Assembly (NCBI RefSeq): GCF_900496995.4
Contig: NC_044006.1
Span: 58,759,204-58,823,203 of the forward strand
DNA length: 64,000 nucleotides
Reading direction: 5' to 3'
Source: Aquila chrysaetos chrysaetos
Lineage: Eukaryota; Chordata; Aves; Accipitriformes; Accipitridae
A model generated the notes under the pieces. That model was not told the DNA's origin, did not search any database, and saw only the letters and a list, made by a program, of their open reading frames with translations. This document shows, piece by piece, positions 52,558 to 64,000 of the stretch (position 1 is its first letter; each line of letters opens with the position of its first letter). The position numbers and the translations under genes were made by a program.

Positions 52558-52563
52558 AATAAA
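52558..52563 (+). terminator. COMMD3: COMMD3 polyadenylation signal
   Basis: AATAAA lies 306 nt after the COMMD3 stop codon and is followed by a T/G-rich stretch. It defines a 3' UTR of about 330 nt. The BMI1 CpG island starts only about 60 bp further on. Confidence 0.85.
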
Positions 52564-54059
52564 GTTTATTCACTCCCGTTCTGCAATTTCTGTGGGTGAA
52601 TTAGCCGTGCCTAAAAGTAAGATGCTAAACGTTAGACCGGCTCGGTGAGGCGAAACTCCCTTCCTCCCGCGCCGCGGCTACGGCGCGTTTGCTGAACTGC
52701 CCACCGCGGCTTTGTTATTTCACTCCGACCGCTCCTACGTCCTCCGTGCGAGTCCGAGGCTGGTCCCGCGGCGGGAGGCACGAAGGACTCCCGTGCGATT
52801 TGTCGGAGCCGGGGCGCCTCGCGGAAAGCCGGGGCTCCGCGGGGCTGAGCGGGAGAGCCGGCTGCCGGCTCCGCCTCGACGGCGTCTCCCCCCCTCGCGG
52901 GGCCGCTCCGCGCCCGGCGGCGGGGCCGCCGCCCTCCTCTCCCGCTGGCCCTGGGCCGCCCCGGCTCCGGTGGCCGCCGCGGAGCCCGCCCGCACCTGCC
53001 GGCGGCGGGGGGAAGGAAGCGCGGCGGCGGACGAGCCCTGGCCGCGGCGCCCGGCGCGGAGCCGGGCTCTTCCCTCCCCGCTCCTCCGCGCCCGGGCTGC
53101 GGGCGGCGTCCTGTCCTCGGCGGCGGCGAGCGACCGCGAGGGCTTCCCCGCTTCCCCGCTCCGGCGGCGGCGGCGGCGCCCGGCGCTCCCCGTCCCCTCC
53201 GCGGGGCGGGGGACGCGGCGGGTCCCCGCGACGCCCGCTCCCGCCGCCGCTCCGGGCGGGAAAGCGTCGGCGCGGCCCCCGAGGGGACGCGTCGCCCCGA
53301 CCCCGGCGGGGCGAGGGGCGAGGGGCGCGTCCCGCGGCCGCGTGCGGGCGGAGGGCGGCGGGGGCGCGAGGCCGCGGCGCGGTCCCCCGGCGGGGGCTCG
53401 CCCGGTGGCGGGACAGGGGCGTGCGGGGCGGCGGCGGGTGTCGGGGGCCGCGAGTGGGAGCGCGCAACAAGTGCGCGGAGGGAGGCGAGGGCTGCGAGGG
53501 AAGGGGGACGGGCGGCGTGTGGGGCCGGCGGGTGTGCGGGCGGGGGGGGGGGGGGGTGGCGAGGGCTGCGGGGAGGATGGAGAGGGCAGCGGCGGGCGGG
53601 GCGGGGCGGGGGACGCACCTCGCGGGCGGCGCTCGGGGGCGGGCGGTGCTCGGGACCGGGGGGCGGCGGGGGGGGGGGGGGGGGCGATGAGGGGGGTGTC
53701 GCGGAGCCCGGGCGGCAGCTGGGAGGGGAGCGGCGGCGGCGGCGAGGGCGCGGGTGGCGGGCGGGGGCGAACGGGAGCGGCGTCGCGGGCGGAGGGAGCG
53801 CGGGGAAGGAGGGCGTCGGGCCGCGGCGGGCGGGAGCCGCGGGCGCGGAGCGGGAGCGGGGCCGGGGGTCGGCGCGGCGGGGAAAAGGAGGCATCGGCGG
53901 CGCGCGGGCGAGCGCGTGCAGGGCCGGGGGGAGGGGAGGGGGCGGCGGGCGGGGGAGGGGGAGGGGAGGGAGGGAGGGGGGAGGCGGGGGCGGAGGGGGA
54001 GGAGGCGGCCGGGTTGCGGGATTGGGTCACGGGGAGGCTGCCGGGCCCCGGCGGCAGCG

Positions 54060-54250
54060 CCGCTAATTCCCAGGCCGCCCTTAAGGAATGAGGCGCCCCA
54101 CGTGACGCTGGCGGGGCGGGCGAACTCCGAGCCATTTTGGGGACGGTGTCAGTTTCCACTGTGTGCCTTCAGCGTTGCATTCTTCCCTCCTCCGCCCTCC
54201 TCCCGCCCGCCCGCCCGCCCGCCCTCCTTCCCTCCCCGGGTCCCCGCCAC
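54060..54250 (+). promoter_or_regulatory. BMI1: BMI1 core promoter region with CACGTG E-box and GC boxes
   Basis: A canonical E-box CACGTG lies at 54099-54104, within CCACGTGACG, about 150 bp upstream of the inferred start. It is followed by the GC-box/E2F-like run GGCGGGGCGGGCGAA (about 54110-54125) and by GCCATTTTGG (about 54131-54140), a possible YY1 site. Published work on mammalian BMI1 reports MYC/MYCN action through a promoter E-box and E2F1 action nearby; that the same sites act here is inferred from position and sequence. Confidence 0.6.
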
Positions 54251-54360
54251 CAACTATGAAATAACAACAACAATAATACTCGTAATAATAATACTAATAC
54301 TAATAAAAGAAGGCACGCGAGCGAGGCCGCGAGGCGGAGCGGGGGGCAGAGGGAGAGACA

Positions 54361-54420
54361 ATGGGCTGGTGGAGAGAGGACCCATCCGGACCGGGGAGAC
54401 TTTGCGCTCCCAGCGCCTGA
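54361..54420 (+). other. Upstream ORF in BMI1 exon 1 (19 codons)
   Basis: ATG at 54361 in the context AGACAATGGG (A at -2, G at +4) opens a 19-codon frame ending at TGA 54418-54420. It lies in the leader between the AT-rich stretch and the conserved 3' half of exon 1. Human has an ATGGG at a similar place in the leader as I recall it, but I cannot say the peptide is conserved. Further short uORFs are ATGAAATAA at 54256-54264 and a 10-codon frame at 54510-54542. Confidence 0.4.
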
Positions 54421-54580
54421 GCCGCCCGGGCGGCGAACTCGGAGGGAGAGCGAGGGAGCGAGAAGGGCCGGTGGACGAGAGGAGGAAACCCGGGTGTTTT
54501 GTAACTAAAATGAGCGGAGCGCAGCGGCGGCGGCGGCAATAAGCTTATTGCAATTGACAGCGTCTGCAGTTCATTTCAAG

Positions 54581-54613
54581 ATGGCCGCTTGGCTCACATT
54601 CATTTTCTGCTGA
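54581..54613 (+). other. Upstream ORF in BMI1 exon 1 (10 codons)
   Basis: ATG at 54581 opens a 10-codon frame (MAAWLTFIFC) closed by TGA at 54611-54613. It has A at -3 and G at +4, a strong initiation context. From memory the human leader carries the same ORF with one changed residue. The start codon lies inside the motif CAAGATGGCCGC, which matches both a YY1 site and, with one mismatch, the TISU translation-initiator element. Function is inferred only: it could dampen translation of BMI1. Confidence 0.6.
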
Positions 54614-54679
54614 ACGACTTTTAACTTTCATTGTCTTTTTTGGCCGCTCCGATCGTCACCCACCGGCTCCGCTTTCCGG

Positions 54680-57600
54680 GTACGTATGAAGCGAGGTGTC
54701 GCCTTACCAAGGGCGGGGGGCGAAGGGGGCTCGGCGGCGGTTTTCGGCCGGTTTGGGGGCTGCAAAGGGGAGCCTAGGTGTCCCCCGAGCTCTCCGTATG
54801 GGAAAAGCGCTGACAGGCTGCTCCAGCCACACGCACACACATATAGACACGCAGCAGCAGCAGCAGCAGCCTGTGCACTCGCTCGCGTTACGCACCCACA
54901 TTTGCAAATTTTAGTTCCTTTCTTTCTCCAGACGCCCCCTAAAACCTTTCTGTGCACATGGCCCCCGAGGAGAATATTTATATTTCCAGACCCTGCTGCC
55001 AGCCCGGCCTGAGCGCCCTTTGTTTAAAGGCAGATTTTGATTAAACAGGGGCGTTCGTGAAATCTGGAGCTGCCTGGGTCAAGTGATTTCAGTCCTCCCC
55101 GAAAGAAATGTGTCTGGGGGAGGTTAAAATGTCAGATAATGCACCCATTTTATAGAGATAGAGCCAGCGGGGGGTAGCGATCCTCCTGGAGGGGTTGTTA
55201 GGCGTCGGGGCACCCAGCAGAAAATGTTATTAACTTAAGTTGGACAAGTACTTGTGTGAAATTGGATGGGTTGTAAGATGGCGGTTCCCAGTTGTTTCCA
55301 ATGTCTCCTCTTGCATTTCTGCTCTAAATGCTAAAGTTTGGGGGTTTGTGCCTGCTGGGAGGGGAGAGGGGTGGCCAACACCGAGAAATAACTTTTGGGG
55401 GGCGTAAGGATAGCAGTTTGGCTGCGATCTTGGGGACCTGGGGCGTGCGGTTTGCTGGAGCCTTTGGAGCAAAGGTGATGTGTCTGTGGGACGCAGGGGG
55501 GGGGGTCTGAATTTCTTTTCTCTGGGTTGGTGGTTTTTGGTTTTTTGTTTGGTTTTTTTTCCTTCTTCTTCCCCTCCTCCTCAGCCCGGGAAGGGTAAAT
55601 TTACATGAAATCCTTTGTCAGATCTTAAAGGTGTCACGAGTGGGCTCCTCATGCTGCTTATGGGCTCCACTGGAAAGTTCCTGGTGTATGTTTTTGTAAT
55701 TGTATGGCCTTGGCAATATATAACGCGGGATGTTTCTCTGTGTTTACTGTAAATATTTGCAAATAATCAGGTAAAAATAAGCAGAAAAATTGCATTTCTA
55801 TAAAAGTGAGAGAGTCACTTTTCAGCCTCTAGAAACTTTGATTCACTCCTCCACTCTCCAGAAAAGTCGAGGAAAACCTGGGCGTGCGTGCCCATTTGCA
55901 AGCTTGGCGTTAAAAGGTTTTTTTTGCGTAGTCTGTAGTGGTCAGAGCAACTTATTTTATGGGACTGTCCCAAAGACCAGGGGGATCCTGGAAATGCAGT
56001 CCAGTAAAACTACTTTGAGTGACTCTGTGCAGTGCGTCCTGGAAACTGAGACAGACTTGTGCGGCAGTTTGCCAGAGACACGGACGCTTGACCTACCTGA
56101 TCGCTTAGATAGTACAAAAATTAACATTTTAGTGTGGCTTTTTTTTTTTTTTTTTTTTTAAGTAGACAGATCGTATCCTTCACCTAGTTCCAGGGAGGCG
56201 ATTTAAGGGATTGGGGTCCTTTTGCACCACGTTGCCAATATCCAGGTCTCTCCTCGCTGCGGCGAGCTGGGCAGAGATATTTGAGCTCCGTCTGCCTTCT
56301 CTGAAAGAAGCAGCGTCCCCCCTTTAAAACATACGTGGCCATTCTTAAGCGAAAGAGTAATAACAGGCTCGATAGTAAAAGTGGCTCTGACTGATAATGG
56401 GTGAAGACGTAGAATGACGGCTGCTTTATTCCTGATGAGAGAGTTTTCCGAGAGGAGATGGGTGCAAAGTACACAAACCTACCCGAGCGATGCTTCTCTT
56501 TTTTATGTATGTATTTTCTGTTAGAGACCTGTCGAGCAAGGTTTGATAGCTTATTGCCTTTACAGATTTTTAATAATGTAGCTGATTCTTAGCAGGAGAA
56601 TGCACTTCTGTTTTTCTTCATTTTGACATAACCGGTTTAAGGCCTCTAAATAATCAGCTGGCTGGCAGTGTTTACTTCTAGCGAGTATTATCTCCGTATA
56701 TTTTACGTTTAGTTGTTCCGTGTGTCAGTGTGTAAATATATATTGTCCCGGTTAAGAGGCTGCTTGTATTCACTGTGTGAAGTGTTGGTATTCGCCGTGC
56801 TATCAGCAGGAGCAGAAAAAAATCTGAAAGGGTTTTGCTCGTACCAAAATATTAAGCTCAGGCTGCTGCAGTAAAAAGTGCTGCGTTTGTGTTACAAACC
56901 CGCAGGCACAGACACGCGTGTGCGTGTGCCTCTACGGGTGGCTTTTGGGGAGAAGTTAGGCGCCTGGTTCAGCTCGCTGGAGAAAATCACTGATTTCAAA
57001 GATAGCTCATAGCACGTTGAAAATGTGCTAACTTTGGGCAATAAATAATCCGCATTTAGGGGTTGCTTCGACAAAACAGGTTTCACGGTTGAATTTAATC
57101 CCCCTCCTTTTAGGAAGGGGCTACGCCTGCGTGAAATAAACGCGTTAATGTCTTGAAAGGTTTGTCCCAGTCTGTCAGGGCTGGGAAGGAATTCTTGGTC
57201 AGCCGACTTGCGTGACCTCGGTCACTGCTGGGTTTTTTGGTTCAGATATTTATGAATCATAAGGTAGTGACTTGAACAAATAAAACACAGAACCGTGAAG
57301 GCAGCCTGCCCACGTTTAAGTACCTAAAGGGACCTCAGAGTCGCCGGCTTCAGGGCGCTGGACTTTTCGGAGAGGAGCGCAGAAGCCCAGGCTCTGCCTT
57401 TTCTGGGAAAAGCAAACCCTCGGTGTCAGTTTAAAAGTAAGAAGCGGAGGGTCAGGGAGCCTGGAAGCGACATTTAAACCGCAGTACAAGGCAGCGGGGG
57501 TCTTGCTTTCCCACACGGGGCTGGGAACAGCTTTGGGGACCTGGTCTGGCTTGGTCCTTCTTGCACTTTGCTTTTCTGTGTGCTAGCCGGCTGCGGTTTG

Positions 57601-58439
57601 ATGCTGGGGGGGTTTTATCTGCTGCTCACTCGAGGGTTCTCCTGCAGCAGCAAGAGAAGTTTCCTAGCTAGGGTCGCTCGTTGGCGCTGTGCACACTTCT
57701 TGAGGAATATTGTACCCCTGTCCTGGGCAGTCTGGCCGAAATTCAAAGCTTTCAGAAAGCTTGGTGTGTTGGGGTTTTTTTTTTGGTGGGTTTTTTTTTT
57801 TTTCCGCTGCCTAATATCGAAGTTTGCCAGTGGCTGGGGAGAACCTCGCACCTTGAGACATCTCCAGCTCGCACGGTGCTGCAGTGAGAGGTGGCTCGCA
57901 AGCCCTGCCTCGGGAAGAGTGGGGACCAAGGATAGGAGCTGGTGTACTGGGAGCGCTGACATGGGGAAATGAATAGCTTGCATGGGAGCGACGTTGTTAC
58001 GTTACGTTTTTCAGGATCTGGTTGACAGAAAATAATGTACTCTGCAATTGATGTGGCGGACAGGGTTTTTTCCCCCGGTGTACTTTCCCCTTTACCTCTT
58101 AGTCCCTCTCATTTTAAATAGTATGTGTGCGTATAACGTTGGTGCCAGTGCATCCGATGGGTGTTTATGGGTTTCAGACTCTGAAAATGACATTTGTTTT
58201 TCACTCTTGTCGCTGCATTGTGTTGACAAGGTGTTGATTTAGCTTTAGGAATGATCTGGTCACATGGTCCCTCGCATGTTGTCACTAATGTACCGTTTAA
58301 AGTCGGTTTGGGCTTCCCCCCCCCGCCCCGGTGTGCTTTATTGCTGAAAAGGGGGTTTGTTTAAGGATCCGGAGGCTTGTTTTCTCCCGTCCAAACACCT
58401 TACCCTGGTGCTGCAAATCTCTTTCCACCTCTTGCAAAA

Positions 58440-58440
<1 letters not shown>
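54680..58440 (+). other. BMI1 intron 1, AT-richer part
   Basis: About 3.8 kb between the two CpG islands. It contains poly-T tracts (about 56138-56159, 57777-57802), a CAG x6 run (54852-54870) and short G runs. I see no exon or recognisable transposable element. Confidence 0.6.
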
Positions 58441-63544
<5,104 letters not shown>

Positions 63545-64000
63545 TGTGCCAACCAGGCTACTGCCCCCCCCCCCCTTTATATAGGTCTCTCCATGCCATT
63601 ACAGCTTTATAGATGCTAATCCATGTGACTATCGTCCAAATTGCTTTCTTTTGTAGTGACACTGAACTTGGCTATAAAAGGCGGACTAGGTGACATTCAG
63701 GATGGACGTTAATGGAAACGCAAGATTGAAATGTAAATTGTTTTCAGAGGACTGGGAAGCAAACAAAAGTTACACCTTCACCTGTTCTGAGTGATGCGGA
63801 GTTGTTTCCGTCCCCATCATCTGGACTCGGGAGTCTCCAGAAGTCGATACAAATCCTGGGAAGTAGTTTGTTAATCCAGACTAACTCCTCCATTGCGTTC
63901 TCTTCGATTGTTATTGTTCTTATGCTGTTTTGTGAACCTGTAGAAAGCAAGTGCTTTTTCATCTTGAAATCCAACAAAATGGAAAGAATATGCATAGAAT
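63545..64000 (+). other. BMI1: BMI1 3' UTR, proximal part (continues past the window)
   Basis: Sequence after the BMI1 stop codon. A C-run (63566-63576) is followed by ordinary non-coding sequence. No AATAAA polyadenylation signal is seen before the window ends, so the transcript continues beyond position 64000. Confidence 0.85.

Larger units (their letters stand above)
54250..54679 (+). other. BMI1: BMI1 exon 1 (non-coding 5' UTR exon)
   Basis: The stretch from 54247 to 54679 resembles the human BMI1 5' UTR as I recall it. It begins near CAACTATGAAATAA and ends with a long conserved block (about 54551-54679) containing TTCAAGATGGCCGCTTGG, TTTTCTGCTGAACGACTT and GCTTTCCGG. The probable donor is CCGG|GTACGT at 54679/54680, spliced to the acceptor TCTTTCAG|AG before 59839. 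The transcription start is placed at about 54250 by this resemblance, not by a core-promoter motif: no TATA box is evident. An AT-rich trinucleotide stretch (54258-54307) interrupts the otherwise very GC-rich leader. The exon contains several upstream ATGs, described separately. Confidence 0.8.
52620..54700. promoter_or_regulatory. CpG island upstream of and covering BMI1 exon 1
   Basis: About 2.1 kb of extremely GC- and CpG-rich DNA runs from just past the COMMD3 polyadenylation site to the end of BMI1 exon 1. It includes long G runs (53539-53556, 53668-53685) and a dense purine-rich G-tract region (about 53925-54005). Very long open frames on both strands here result from the lack of AT-rich stop codons and are not genes. 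Confidence 0.9.

Noticed and set aside
52632-54159. Very long open frames (420-474 codons) on both strands in the BMI1 CpG island
   Set aside because: Extreme GC content removes stop codons in all frames. Translations are Pro/Ala/Arg/Gly low-complexity with no domain, and overlapping frames on both strands are equally long.

Overview
This is a vertebrate nuclear window, almost certainly from a bird. It has intron-containing genes with consensus splice sites and CpG-island promoters, and a low density of interspersed repeats. It also carries the 3' end of a CR1 LINE ending in the avian ATTCTATGATTCTGTG-type tail, and an avian-type endogenous-retrovirus solo LTR. The gene order COMMD3 then BMI1, head to tail on the + strand, matches the conserved tetrapod synteny block. 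The species cannot be named from sequence alone.

Layout: positions 1-48,700 form a gene desert (the side facing DNAJC1 in other vertebrates) in which I recognise no protein-coding gene. It holds two orphan CpG islands (about 15.55-16.68 kb and 18.27-19.53 kb; the second contains a minus-strand tRNA-Asn gene with a Pol III terminator), a 685-bp GC-rich block flanked by a 7-bp direct repeat (30,091-30,775), a 1,028-bp solo LTR with a perfect 5-bp target-site duplication (35,288-36,315), a truncated CR1 (38,564-38,851), a perfect 16-bp inverted repeat (13,454-13,489), and several simple repeats and relics.

Positions 48,700-52,580 hold the complete COMMD3 gene: 8 coding exons, 193 aa, CpG-island promoter and AATAAA signal. 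Only about 1.5-1.7 kb separates its polyadenylation signal from the BMI1 start region. Positions 52,620-63,544 and beyond hold BMI1 (PCGF4), the PRC1 RING-finger subunit. It has a conserved non-coding exon 1 with short upstream ORFs, a 5.16-kb first intron with a second CpG island, and nine coding exons encoding 326 aa. The 3' UTR runs out of the window.

The two genes do unrelated jobs (COMMD/CCC-Retriever trafficking and Polycomb silencing). Their tight tandem arrangement and compatible exon phases make read-through splicing possible, as known for human COMMD3-BMI1. The points most worth checking are a GC-AG intron in BMI1, an apparently conserved 10-codon uORF lying on a YY1/TISU-like motif, a perfect RFX X-box palindrome beside tandem splice donors in BMI1 intron 1, and the unidentified GC-rich insertion-like block at 30 kb. 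I did not find a convincing new multi-gene system.
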